A stretch of 64,000 nt of DNA from Dryomyza anilis. Taxonomy: Eukaryota > Arthropoda > Insecta > Diptera > Dryomyzidae. The position numbers and the translations under genes were made by a program. The stretch is taken from assembly GCA_951804985.1 (NCBI GenBank), contig OX638130.1, forward strand, positions 119,735,593 through 119,799,592, in the 5' to 3' direction. This document shows, in pieces, positions 47,080-58,472 of the stretch (position 1 is the stretch's first letter; every line of letters begins with the position of its first letter). The notes under the pieces were generated by a model, which saw only the letters and a list, made by a program, of their open reading frames with translations, made no database searches and was not told the DNA's origin.

Positions 47080-48480
47080 ATATAAAATGTTGAATTGAAT
47101 TGAATTTTCAGTGAAAAATTTAACTTTTACTGAAATTTAGTGATAAATTGAATTTTATTGAAAATTTTATTTTTTAGTGAAAATTTTATTTTTTAGTAAA
47201 AAATGAATTTTTAGTGAAAAATTTAATTTTTAGTGAACAATTGAATTTTTAGTGAAAAATTGAATTTTTAATGAAAAATTGAATTTTTAGTGAAAAATTG
47301 AATTTTTAGTGAAATATTGAATTTTTAGTGAAAAATTGAATTTTTAGTGAAAAATTGAATTTTTAGTGAAAAATTGAATTTTTAGTGAAAAATTTAATTT
47401 TTAGTGAAAAATTGAATTTTTAGTGAAAAATTGAATTTTTAGTGAAAAATTGAATTTTCATTGAAAAATGGAATTTTTAGTGAAAAAATTAATTTTTATT
47501 GAAAAATTGAATTTTTAGTGAAAATGGAATTTTTAGTGAAAAATTGAATTTTTAGTGAAAAATTGAATTTTTAGTGAAAAATTGAATTTTTAGTGAAAAA
47601 TTGAATTTTTAATGAAAATTTGAATTTTTAGTGAAAATTTGAATTTTTAGTGAAAATTTGAATTTTTAGTGAAAAATTTAATTTTTAGTGAAAATTTGAA
47701 TTTATAGTGAAAATTTGAATTTATAGTGAAAAATTGAATTTATAGTGAAAATTTTATTTTTAAGTGAAAAATTGAATTTTAGTGAAAAATTGAATTTTTA
47801 GTGAACAATTGCATTTTTATTGAAAAATTGAATTTTTATTGAAAAATTGAATTTTTATTGAAAAATTGAATTTTTATTGAAAAATTGAATTTTTATTGAA
47901 AAATTGAATTTTTATTGAAAAATTGAATTTTGTAGTGAAAAATTGAATTTTTAGTGAAAAATTGAATTTTTAATGAAAAATTGAATTTTTAGTGAAAAAT
48001 TGAATTTTTAATGAAAAATTGAATTTTTAGTGAATTGAATTTTTAGTGAAAAATTGAATTTTTAGTGAAAAATTGAATTTTTAGTGAAAAATTGAATTTT
48101 TATTGAAAAATTGAATTTTTATTGAAAAATTGAATTTTGTAGTGAAAAATTGAATTTTTAGTGAAAAATTGAATTTTTAATGAAAAATTGAATTTTTAGT
48201 GAAAAATTGAATTTTTAATGAAAAATTGAATTTATAGTGAAAATTTAATTTTTTAGTGAAAAATTGAATTTTTATTGAAAAATTGAATTTTTAGTGAAAA
48301 ATTGAATTTTATTTTTTTGTGAAAAATTGAATTTATAGTGAAAAATTTAATTTTTAGTGAAAAAATTAATTTTTAGTGAATAATTTAATTTTTAGTGAAA
48401 ATTTGTTTTATTTATTTGGAGAAATTTAGATTTTTTTTTTTTGAACATTTTAATATTGAATTAAATTTTGAATTTTTAGT
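47080..48480 (-). repeat. 19-bp minisatellite TTTTTCACTAAAAATTCAA, array 3 (inverted)
   Basis: About 1.4 kb reading TTGAATTTTTAGTGAAAAA on the plus strand, i.e. the reverse of arrays 1 and 2. It ends about 170 bp beyond the stop of gene C. Relative to gene C it has the same orientation as array 2 has to gene A. A block with 'ttgaatttttattgaaaaa' variants and 'ttttgtagtgaaaaa' is itself duplicated (about 47815-48020 and 48085-48235). Confidence 0.97.
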
Positions 48481-48648
48481 GAACATTCGAAAATTCTAAG
48501 TTCAAACTTAATATAAGATTTTCCCAATATGCGCATAAAATCACACTATGTAGTTTTGTAAAATAAAATAAACAATGTATATTTGCGAATAGATATTTAT
48601 TAAAGTGTTGAAGTTGGATCAGAATGTAGAATTACAGAATTAAAGTTT

Positions 48649-49044
48649 TTAATGTTTATCACATTTTCCATGACCATTCACATTCTTGATGTTGCGGCAT
48701 TGCTTCATATTTGTGGTGATCAAATCTAAAATAAATTGAATGTGTTTTATGTCAAGAGACTATTGAGGCTATTTAAATACTTACTTGATTTGTTGTCACG
48801 ACGCAACTGGCAGTTCTCCTCACGCATGGTGCATTCACGAATCTTACGGCAATTATTACCGGACTTGTTACGGATGCAGACAAGCGGTCCGCGATTCTTT
48901 TGTGTGCATTGTGGGCGACATTTATTGGCCTCGGCAATTGCGAAGCACACAACGAAAAGAGCTAATTGAAAATAGTTAAATAAGTAAAATATTATTCATA
49001 TAAATATTAAAATACTTACCAAGAATCAAAATTTGTTTGTTCAT
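48649..49044 (-). CDS. Nested gene C: secreted single-unit Kazal-like protein
   Basis: Minus-strand exons: 49044-49020, 48961-48785, 48725-48649; both introns phase 1; 92 aa. The signal peptide is MNKQILILALFVVCFAIAEA, followed by a mature domain of about 72 residues with eight cysteines: CRPQC, LVCIRNKSGNNC, REC, ENC, KQC and KC. The core VC-x8-C-x4-C-x6-C matches genes E and F and is like the units of genes A and B. A TATA box lies at 49142-49135 and AATAAA at 48601-48596. Short, secreted and disulfide-rich; inhibitor, defence or reproductive roles are all possible and none is shown by the sequence. Confidence 0.88.
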
Positions 49045-49134
49045 CTTGGTGTTGTTTTGTTTTTTTGATTTAGTTAAACTGTTTCTACTGTAAACGTCGA
49101 ATGGAAACTGTACTTTCTTGGTAAAAAATTACGT

Positions 49135-49142
49135 TATTTATA
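49135..49142 (-). promoter_or_regulatory. TATA box of nested gene C
   Basis: TATAAATA on the minus strand, about 90 bp before the ATG. The leader that follows (accaagaaagtacagtttcc) is nearly identical upstream of gene E. Confidence 0.6.
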
Positions 49143-50800
49143 TAAAATAATTAAAATTTTAGACTATGAATTTTAAAATATCGTTACGTACCTTTATTGT
49201 TCTTTACAATATGAAATAAAGGCAATGCTATAGTTTAAATTTGACAATAAGTATTATCTTTAACTGTTCCACATTTAGCATTTATGAACATATTTTGTTA
49301 TTGTCTTTTAAACATCTGTTTTTTTTTTTTGAAAGTGCATTTTTTTAATGCATAAACGAAAACAATTATGCAACATTTAAATACAATATTGTACAATAAT
49401 AAATTGTTGATAAACAAGTAAAATATATTATATTGTTTACAAGTTTATATATACCAACTTAATGCAGTCCGTACACGCTGCATATACAAGGGCTCTGCCA
49501 AAATTAATTTTACAGCAATTACATATATGTTTGGAGCTGTATGTAAACAACATAATATAATTGCAAAGTAAATGTAATGAGCTTTGATTTCCATTATGAC
49601 ATCAAAAATGTCGATGTTGCTCACTAAAATAGTGTCTGTTCAAAGAAGAAACATAATGATTAGGTACTACATTCAAACAAAAAAAATATTTGAGCCGTAT
49701 GATTAATATATGGGGCATTCCACGTCAATTTGCCGAGGTTTGACACTGACCCCCTCTGATTTGCTTCATATTTGAATATGTTGGTATTATTGGGCAATGA
49801 AGGTTTAAATTTAATTTTTCAATTGTCTGTCGCATCACCTTCACCCCCTTAGCAAACTGTAAAAACACGATTTTTGCTGTTTTGCACCACAGCATGCAAA
49901 AACTGCCTTTTTAAAATTCTGAAACAATTTACATAAATTCTTGACATTGAACAAGGATCATTCCACTTTGATTTGGAGTGGTAAGCATTTTTCTTCTATT
50001 CTTTTCTTATGGAGCAAACTAATTCTCAAGTGTCAAATTGCCGAATGTATCTAGATTTTATTATATTTGTTATATTTAAATCAAGGAATGAAATCTAAAC
50101 GAATAACGTTTTCGATTTCGTTTTCGGTTCACTTCCTCGTTTAAGTTTCGGTTAGGGTTTCGGTTTATAGTTTTTAAAATGAAACGGTTTCGGTATTCCG
50201 GTTTCAAGTTACGGTTTCGGTTTCGATTTCGGTTTTAATATTATTGTTACTTTTTATATATATTTTAATCTCTTCAACAAGAAATGTAAATATTTTTCTA
50301 AAAGAAGAACTAAAAACGATTATCATAAAAATTTCAATTATTTTGTTTTTTAGTATATAAATCGCCATAATTTTGGATTGGTTTGAGATACATAAATAAA
50401 AACTGGTATATACTCAAGTACATCTTAAGTACAAACCGTGTTACTGGGGGGTTAATGGGGGGTTTTTGTCAACTGCCACGCCTAGCTGCTATATAACATT
50501 TATAGTAAACACGATATAATTCTAAGGATATAAGAGATATATTATTGAAATTTTGTAGAACATCATATAACCGTATATCATTTTCTTGTATTTAATTAGA
50601 TCCGAAGTGACATCTAATAATAGTCTAATAAAATTTTTTAAAGTTTAATTCAAATATCTTAAAAAAAAAACTTTCAGAAAATTAGTATTTGCTAGTATAT
50701 TGAAATTTTATTTGGGAACTAGATGTGTAAGAGACTGTATTTTTTTATTTTATGGGTCCATAATTTTAATATCAATTTTCTTAAAAACGTTACATATCAG
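49143..50800. other. AT-rich spacer; no gene seen
   Basis: 50110-50235 is a degenerate GGTTTCGGTTTCGG-type repeat. 49715-50060 is more complex sequence without a coding frame, probably an old transposon fragment. Confidence 0.35.
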
Positions 50801-50804
50801 AAAA

Positions 50805-52205
50805 AAAAAATAATAAAAAAAAACTTTTTAAAAATCAAGCTTTTATAAAAATCTGTACTAAAAAATTAAAAATAAATTTACTAAAAATATAAAATATATC
50901 TATAGTAGGTATGTATATTTATAATGAATACATATTAATATATGAAATAAATGAAATCTTATTCAAATTATATTATTAAGAAATACGTTTATAAGAAATA
51001 AATTTTAAAATTTACTAAGAGGTTTCCAAATACAAAAATAAAAGCGTGCGGCAAAATTATTGAATATTACAGTCCAACTCTAGCACTAATAAACTTTGCA
51101 ATTTAATTCAACTTTGCAATAGTTTTCAATATAATTTTGTAGAAAGGGTAGATCTGTATGGAAGTATCTATGAGTTTCGTAGGCAGTGCTGATATCGGAA
51201 GCCCAATGATATTTTTTTGGTATGTGTTATGTTTTTACCTCAGGATAATCTGGTAAAACTTAACTTTTAATTAGAAATATTTATTTATGTACTTAATTTA
51301 ATTCATGTAATTTGGCTAAATGATGTAGATTAACGTTATATCGTCGGTGATACTGCAAAACCGTCTATCTACATTTTCGAATACCTCTTACAAAAAGAAT
51401 TTTACAGAAGAAACAAAACTATTTTCAATCTCAATTTTGCACTTAATTCATACAAATTAAGTATGCCTAATTTCTAATTTATTCGATCAACATATCATTA
51501 AAAACCCGATTACACACATGCAGTTAGACGGTTTTGCAGTATCACCGACAATATATCTCCTTGCCATAAAGGGTTGTAATTTCACGGAGGTTTGTGGCAC
51601 CTGTCAAATAAGGAAACCTTTTAAAATGCTACAACTCTCGACTTATAAAAGTAGTACATAGTTTTGAAAATTGAAGTAAAAGCTCACATTTTACATTATA
51701 ATCGCCATGTAGAATCTGGATGTAACTGGACAAAGGGACGTTATATCTCCTATACAATCTTGCCTTATGCTGTGAAGGGTTATAGTGTGCTGAACGGTTG
51801 CGAGATTTAAAGTATAAAGAGTTGTAGGTTTGTGATGTATAAGGTATATATATATAAATACGATCATAATTGTATTCCTTTGATAGTTAAAATTCATATT
51901 TAGGCTACACATTTACAAATGTAATATGCTGGTAATTTTTAATATTTTCGCCGCACGCTTTTATTTTTGTATTTGGAAACCTCTTAGTAAATTTTAAAAT
52001 TTATTTCTTATAAACGTATTTCTTAATAATATAATTTGAATAAGATTTAATTTCATTTATTTCATATATTAATATGTATTCATTATAAATATACATACCT
52101 ACTATAAATATATTTTATATTTTTAGTAAATTTATTTTTAATTTTTTAGTACAGATTTTTATAAAAGCTTGATTTTTAAAAAGTTTTTTTTTTTATTAGT
52201 TTTTT
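50805..52205. mobile_element. Element with ~270-bp inverted terminal arms
   Basis: 50805-51073 and 51932-52205 are reverse complements with very few differences (landmarks 'agaggtttccaaatac', 'aaaagcgtgcggc', 'agtaggtatgtatat'). The 860-bp interior encodes nothing recognisable but contains a further inverted-repeat element (51335-51565) and a fragment like the 1320-2211 repeats. Best read as a fold-back transposon or a recent inverted duplication. Confidence 0.7.
51335..51565. repeat. Inner inverted-repeat element (uninterrupted copy of 3345-3775)
   Basis: Left 'gtcggtgatactgcaaaaccgtcta' and right 'tagacggttttgcagtatcaccgac' are reverse complements. Interior 'gaatacctcttacaaaaagaa' corresponds to the point where a MITE sits in the copy at 3345-3775. 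Confidence 0.65.
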
Positions 52206-52229
52206 TATTTTTACTTTTTTAGTCGTTAT

Positions 52230-53080
52230 TGGTCATTAGAATTATTATTTTGCATAGATCGGTTCAGCGGTTACCGAGTTATAATTTCTGCCCTTAACAC
52301 CTTCTGTCGATGTAATTTGAACTACTTTCTAGTCTTTGAAAATTTCCACAACGATTTCCTGTACGAGATCAGTTAGTGATAACCGAGATATAAAATTTTG
52401 ATCTTAACACCCTCTATCGATATAATTTATAACTACACTCTAGAGTATGTTAAATTTGGTGCACGCAAGAGTAATTGTACCAAGTTTTTCATATATCGGT
52501 TCAGCAATTACCGCGATATGTTTTGTCCTTACCGCCCTCTATCGATATAATTTCGAACTATACATTAGCATATCGTCGTTGTAGAACGAAAAGTCACCAA
52601 ATACATTTTCAAAATGCCAAATATTCATTTACAAAAATCTTTATATACATTTCTGTTAACTTTTAATCGATGATATCAATTTTTTTTAACCAAATGATAA
52701 GAAAATGTAAATCTATCAATTGATACTTCAACCTTAAAAATGCATCAATTACTTTATATAGTATTAATCAACAAAATAGAAATTTAAATTATTCATAAAA
52801 ATGTAGTTTGTGACTTTTCGTTCTACAACGACGATATGTTAAATTGGGGTCCCGAAGGAGTCACTTAATGAAGTTTTGCATAGATCGGTTCAATGATTAC
52901 AGAGACATAAAATTGTGCCTTTAACGCCCCCTCTCGATGAAATTTAGAACTACTTTCTGAACTGCATTAATTTGAGTGCTCGAAAGAATTACTGCACCAA
53001 GTTTTACAGTGGTCGGTTTAGTGGTTACTGCGATATAAAATTTCGTACTTAACGTCCTCTAGCGATGGAAAATCAAAGCT
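52230..53080. repeat. Diverged tandem units (ACCGAGATATAAAATTT...CCCTCTATCGAT)
   Basis: Four to five degenerate units of roughly 120-170 bp share 'gatcggttcagcggttac.g.gatata', 'cttaac.ccctctatcgat' and 'aactac..tctag'. Interrupted at 52573-52834 by a TIR element. Confidence 0.55.
52573..52834. mobile_element. 262-bp MITE, TIR TCGTCGTTGTAGAACGAAAA, TA target duplication
   Basis: Starts TCGTCGTTGTAGAACG and ends CGTTCTACAACGACGA, with about 27 bp of TIR and TA on both sides (52571-52572, 52835-52836). Comparison with the neighbouring tandem unit near 52445 (gagtatgttaaattt) gives the empty site. Second copy at 26128-26525 carries another MITE inside. Confidence 0.75.
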
Positions 53081-53204
53081 CTAAGTAAATAAATAACATA
53101 TAAATAAATATGACATATTTGAGTCTTCAATAGTATACAGACGTAAAATACTTCTCCATAGAACGCTTTCCCGTAGAATTCTTCACCGTAGAGTTATTCC
53201 GAGT

Positions 53205-53605
53205 AGAAGTTTTAATGTGGTGAGTTTTAATGTGGTGAGTTTTAGTGTGGTGAGTTTTAGTGTGGTGAGTTTTAAGAAGGTGAGTTTTAGTGTGGTGAGT
53301 TTTAGTGTGGTGAATTTTAGTGTGGTCAGTTTGAGTGTGGTGAATTTTAGTGTGATGAATTTTAGTGTGGTGAGTTTTAGTGTTGTGAGTTTTAGTGTGA
53401 TGAATTTTAGTGTGGTGAATTTTAGTGTGGTGAATTTTATTGTGGTGAATTTTATTGTGTTGAGTTTTAGTGTGGTGAGTTTTAGTGTAATGAATTTTAT
53501 TGTGGTGAGTTTTAGTGTAGTGAGTTTTAGTGTGGTGAGTTTTAGTGTGGTGAATTTTTGTGTGGTGAATTTTATTGTGGTGAGTTTTAGTATGGTGAGT
53601 TCGTT
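53205..53605 (+). repeat. 15-bp minisatellite GTGTGGTGAGTTTTA
   Basis: About 26 copies of a 15-bp unit (gtgagttttagtgtg in rotation), with variants such as tgaatttt and attgtg. The open frame with a VSFSV repeat (53217-53723) is a consequence of the 15-bp period and not a credible gene. Confidence 0.95.
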
Positions 53606-53755
53606 TTTCTTTATCTTTCCTTTTTGTTTTTCCTTTAGTTTGGATTTTAATTTTATGTTATTGCTTTTATTTTTGTATTTTTGCTTTTGTTTTGTGCTTT
53701 TGCTTTTGTGTTTTTACTTTTAATGTTTTTTTTGTATTTGAGTTTTTTGTTTCAT
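53606..53755. repeat. T-rich low-complexity tract
   Basis: 'ttgcttttgttttgtgctttt' texture like 55850-57420. Confidence 0.6.
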
Positions 53756-53759
53756 GTTC

Positions 53760-54430
53760 GTAGCTGGTGAAAGTGCCGAGTTATATCATATTGAAAGTTT
53801 AGGTTGTATGGGAGGTGCCACGCCCATTTGTCAAATCCCGCCCATATATAGCCTACAATTCTTTCCAGATCATACCGCATCTGTGGTAAAAATTTCAAGA
53901 AAATCGGATCAGCAGTTTTATTTATTATATTAAAAGCATTTGATCTTTCTAGGTGAACATCGCACTTCAGAGGGTACATTAATAATTAATGTAACCTCTA
54001 GCGGAGAAAATTCGGAGTTCTAAGTTTGCCAAATTTTGTCTCGTTGCCAATACTATACATGTTTTAGATTTCAATTTTCTAGGTGAAGAACGCACTTTAG
54101 AGGGTCCATTAATAGTAAATGCGCCCCCTAGCGGACAAAATTGAAAGTTCTGAGTTTGCCATATTTTTCCTCGTGTCTAAAGCTATACATATTCTAAATT
54201 TCAACATTCTAGGTAAAGAACCGACCTTACACGGTTCAAAAATAGTTTTAGCGCCCCCTAGCGGCCAAAATTCGAACTTTAAAATTTATTTTTATATGTG
54301 CCACATCGAATACTATATGTGTTCCAAGTTTCAACTCGATCGGATATAAGGAAGTGCGTTAAATTTGTTATTTTTGTGCCCGACATACTAACAAACGAAC
54401 AAACGAACAAAGGTACAAACAAGTGAAGTT
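53760..54430. repeat. Degenerate repeat with three GCGCCCCCTAGCGG-type units
   Basis: 'cccctagcgg.caaaattcg.a' or its variants occur at about 53995, 54123 and 54255 (spacing about 130 bp), each followed by 'tttgccatattttt..tcg' and 'aggtgaagaacgcac'-like words. The region ends in (ACAAACGA)n near 54395. Old transposon sequence without ORF. Confidence 0.45.
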
Positions 54431-54708
54431 AAATAAAAGCTTGTAATAAAAAAACAGAGTATGCTGTCAAAATGAGCAACGAATTATATAGATGTGATGT
54501 ATGGGACGTCCATGTTTAATATTTGTTCTCGTTTTGTTGAGTAGTGCAATTAATGGTAAAATTAACAGTTTTTCTGCTGGACATTATAACAATGTTTACA
54601 CAACATATCTTATTACAACTGAACAAAAATAAATTCCATCTCGATTTATTCATAATACATGTATAATAATTTCATAATACTTTTTAATTAAATTCAATTA
54701 TATTCAAA

Positions 54709-55014
54709 GAAGCCGCGGTAGCTCAGTGGTTAGTGCGTTGGACTACGAGCCGAAAGGTCCCCGGTTCTAGCCTGGACTGGGGCTAACAACATCTTTTCAT
54801 AGAAACATTTTTCTATACCGCGCTATTCTCGGCAGTAAATGGCAAACCTACGAGAGTAAAACATTGACTATGAAAAGCTCTCACCCGCCGTTCGGATTCG
54901 GTAATAAACTGTAGGTCCCAGCACTTTGAGTACAAATATAACACGCACAGCTCAAAATGGTGAGAGAGCTCGGCCTTAGTTCTATACAGGACTGTAGCGC
55001 CAAACTATTATTAT
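54709..55014 (+). mobile_element. tRNA-derived SINE, copy 5, with target duplication
   Basis: Complete head (agccgcggtagctcagtggtt) and ATTATT tail. It is flanked by the 12-bp direct repeat ATTATATTCAAA at 54697-54708 and 55015-55026. The paralogous region 3' of gene E (about 58028) has this site without the SINE. Confidence 0.92.
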
Positions 55015-55149
55015 ATTATATTCAAACAAATCTTTTCTATCCGTTTACTAATTGTTCATATTCGGTTCAGTAACATCCCAAAAAATTGTATTGTTTCCAA
55101 AAAATTATCAAACTACAAAAGTCATATCTAGTGAAAGTTATTTTTGGTA

Positions 55150-55340
55150 AAAAATAAAATTATTAGGGAAATTAGGAAAATTTTATTTTTAGTCACAAAT
55201 TGAATTTTTACTGCAAAATTTGTTTCAGTAAACTTGCAGAAAATTTGAATTTTTTGTGATAAAATTGAAAATAGAATTTCTAATTAATTTGTAGTGAAAA
55301 TTTTAATTTTTTATTGTTCTTGATTTACATGATAGGGAAT
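55150..55340 (-). repeat. Remnant of the 19-bp minisatellite 3' of gene D
   Basis: A few degenerate 'gaatttttagtgaaaa'-like words, same orientation relative to gene D as array 3 to gene C. Confidence 0.45.
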
Positions 55341-55466
55341 ACTCCATAAAAATATCGATTAGAAATTTCTAGGTTTCAAATGAAATAAACGATAAATATT
55401 CAAGCATAGATATTTATTAAAGTGTTAATGCATCAGAAGTTGGATCAGAAGAGAATTACAAAATCT

Positions 55467-55770
55467 TTAATGTTTCACACATTTACCGTGACCATCGATT
55501 GGCTTAATGTGGCGGCATTGCTTCATATTTGTGGTGATCAAACCTAAAATAAAATGAAAACGCATTTATTTCAAGAAACTATTAATGTTGTTTTAAATAC
55601 TAACGTGGTTTGTCAGCAAGGCGCAACCTACAGTTCTCCTCACGCCAGGTGCACTCACGAATCTTACGGCAGCCTTCACCGGCCTTGTCACGGATACAGA
55701 CAAGAGGCCCACGATTCTTTTGTGTGCATCGGCGACATTCGTCAGCTTCATTTTCTACTATTATTTCTAC
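55467..55770 (-). pseudogene. Nested gene D: Kazal-like copy lacking its signal-peptide exon
   Basis: Minus strand. The last exon (55543-55467) and the core of exon 2 (ending at the donor at 55605) are intact and closely match gene E (GPLVCIRDKAGEGC, REENCRLR, MKQCRHIK). Upstream of the first cysteine the family signal peptide is gone. It is replaced by three copies of a 'tatagtagaaa'-type unit (55750-55795) and then by a T-rich tract that begins at 55850. No exon with MNKQI is present. The open frame through the new sequence starts at TTG, not ATG. An unusual upstream start cannot be excluded, but most likely this is a 5'-truncated copy. AATAAA is kept at 55418-55413. Confidence 0.7.
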
Positions 55771-55849
55771 TATATTTTCTACTATATATTGAGGAAATGA
55801 AAATAGTAGTAACAAAAATATTATATGAATTATAAAAATATTAAAATGT

Positions 55850-57425
55850 ATGCTTTTCTTAATTCTGTTTTTGTCTTCGTGTTTTAAATTTTGTTACATA
55901 TTCTCATTATGTGTTTGTTTTTATTTTTGTGGTTATCTTTTGTTTTTGTTTGATTTGGTTTTTGCTCTTATTTATGTGTTAACCTTTTGTGTTTTCCCGT
56001 TTTTGTTATACATTTGCTTTCACTATTCTTTATTTTGCGTTTTTCTGTTCATGCTTTTGTTTTTTATTTTAATTTCAATTTTCATGTTTTGTTTTGTTTT
56101 TATTTTTAATTTTTTTTTTTTATTTCTTTTATTTTTGATTTTTTAATTTTGCTTTTGTATTTGCATTTTGAAATAAGTTTTTGTTTTTGTTTTGTTTTAG
56201 TATTTTTGATTTTATGCTTTATTTTCGTGTTTTTTGTTTTTGCTTTTGTTTCTATTTTTGTGTTTATTTATTTCTCTGGTTTTTTCTTTTGTTTTTGTGA
56301 TTTTTCATTTTTCTTTACTTTAGCTTTTATTTGCGTTTTCGGTTTTATTTTTGTATTTTTGCTTTTGTTTTTTTATTTTTGGTTATGTGATTAGATTTTG
56401 TGTTTTTCCATTTGTTTTTGTGTTTCAGTATTTGTGGTTTTGTTTCTGTTTCTGCGTTTGTTTTTGTTTTTCTTTTGTTTTAGTATTTTCGTAATTTTGA
56501 TTTTATGCTTTATTTTAGTGTTTTTTGTTTTTGCTTTTGTTTCCATTTTTGTGTTTATTTATTTCTCTGGTTTTTTCTTTTGTTTTTGTGTTAACCTTTT
56601 GTGTTTTCCCGTTTTTGTTATACATTTGCTTTCACTATTCTTTATTTTGCGTTTTTCTGTATTTGCTTTTGTTTTTAATTTTAATATCAATTTGTTTTTA
56701 TTTTTAAATTTTTTTTTACCTCTTTTATTTTTGATTTTTTACTTTCGCTTTTGTATTTGCATTTTGACGCAAGTTTTTGTTTTTCTTTTGTTTTAGTATT
56801 TTTGTAATTTTGATTTTATGCTTTATTTTCGTGGTTTTTGTTTTTGTTTCTAGTTTTGTGATTATTTATTTCTCTGGTTTTTTCTTTTGTTTTTGTGATT
56901 TTTCTTTACTTTAGCTTTTATTTGCGTTTTCGGTTTTATTTTTGTATTTTTGCTTTTGTTTTTTTATTTTTGGTTATGTGAATAGATTTTGTGTTTTTCC
57001 ATTTGTTTTCGTGTTTCAGAATTTGTGGTTTTGTTTCTGTTTCTGCTTTTGTTTTTTTTTGTTTTAATTTTTCCTGTTTCTCTTTCTGTTTTTGATTTTG
57101 TCTTTGTTTTTGTGTTTCTGCTTATGTTTTTGATTTTGTGTTCTGCTTTTGTGTTTTTTTATTTTTCTGTTTTTACTTTTGCTTTTGATTTTGTTATTAT
57201 GAATTGGGTTTTGTGTCATTGCTTTTTTGTGTGTTGTTTTTGTTTTTATTTTTGTGTTTTTGCTTTTGCTTTTGTAGCTGTATATTGATATTTTTTTTTG
57301 AACTCGTGTTTTTGTTTTTACTATTGTTTTCCGTGTGTTTTGGTGTTTTGGATTTGTGTTTTTCTTTCTGTTTCTGGTTTTGTTTGCTTTTTTTCTTTGT
57401 ATTTGCTTTTGTTTTTTTCCATTGT
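55850..57425. repeat. T-rich low-complexity tract (TTTTGTTTTTGC)
   Basis: About 1.6 kb of T with interspersed G, C and A. Segments of it are themselves duplicated (for example 'ggttttttcttttgtttttgtg' at about 56279, 56568 and 56876), giving long F/V/L open frames that are artefacts. It abuts the damaged 5' end of gene D. Confidence 0.9.
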
Positions 57426-57649
57426 TTTTTTAATTGTTCAAAAAAAAAATATTTTTGTAATTTTTTATTTGCTCTTAAAAAAATTTTGTTGGAAAAAAAT
57501 TTAATTAAAGAAAAAATCGATACACATTTTTTTTTTGGATAAAATTATAAAAAATACCTGTTAAAAAAAAAAAAGTTTACCTAAAAAAAATATTTTTAAG
57601 CAATTTTTGTTTTTTTACATACATTTCTTATAATTACAATTTTGTATTA

Positions 57650-57998
57650 ATAAAGCATTATATAAAAAATAATATGAACTACTTGGGAACTGAGAACTAT
57701 GGCAAAAAATAAAGGAAAAATAAATATTTTGATTGAAATTTGGTTTAATAAACAGCATTCTTCAATATGAAGTATTATATGTTGTATTTTATGTTCTTGT
57801 TCATTAATATGATAAAACGTATTCATCACATACAGTTCATCATATTGGAAAATACTTTTTCGACAGTTACCTAGCGTTCATCATATTTATGATCGCATTC
57901 ATAACATTGATGTTGTTAGTCATTAATATTATGAATATTATGAATCATGGTTTGATAAATGGAATTCATCATTATGATGAACATTTTTTTCTGTGCAT
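57650..57998 (-). repeat. ATTCATCAATATGATGAA-type element, minus-strand copy
   Basis: Reverse complement of the 7815 and 59875 elements ('gaactacttgggaactgaga', 'aatactttttcgacagtta', 'aatcatggtttgat'). Confidence 0.6.
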
Positions 57999-58149
57999 TT
58001 CGTATTACTTTATAATTACTTTAAAACATATTCAAACAAATCTTTTCTATCCGTATACTAACTGTTCATATACGGTTCAGGAACATCTTAAAAATTGTAT
58101 TGCTTCCAAGATGAGATGGAATATATCTCATTTTATGACACCAAAAATT

Positions 58150-58300
58150 ACCAAATGAATTTCGAGTATTTGAATTTTTAGTGATCGCTAAGTAAAATGT
58201 AATTTTTAGTGAACAACTTATTTTGTAGTGACAAAAGTGAATTAAAAAATGAATTTTTAGTGAAAAATTTAATATATAATTAAATTAGGTGAAAACTTGA
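58150..58300 (-). repeat. Remnant of the 19-bp minisatellite 3' of gene E
   Basis: Words such as 'gaatttttagtgaaaaattt' in the same orientation relative to the gene as array 3. Confidence 0.5.
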
Positions 58301-58472
58301 ATTTTTTTGAAGTATTTTCCTTAAAATATGTATAAGCAATAATAAAATTAAATTAATCCCTAAAAATTGAATGGTCTCAAATAACATAAACGATAAATAT
58401 TTGCGAATATATATTTATTAAAGTGTTAATGCATCAGAAGAAGTTGGATCAAAAAATGGAATTACAAAATTT

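Noticed and set aside
50805..52205. Pair of LTRs of a retrotransposon
   Set aside because: The two arms are in inverted, not direct, orientation and enclose no gag or pol.
53217..53723. 168-codon frame with VSFSV repeats
   Set aside because: Direct consequence of a 15-bp minisatellite running into a T-rich tract; starts at GTG.
55850..57542. Several F/V/L-rich frames of 60-130 codons
   Set aside because: T-rich simple sequence; frames overlap in different phases and resemble membrane proteins only by composition.
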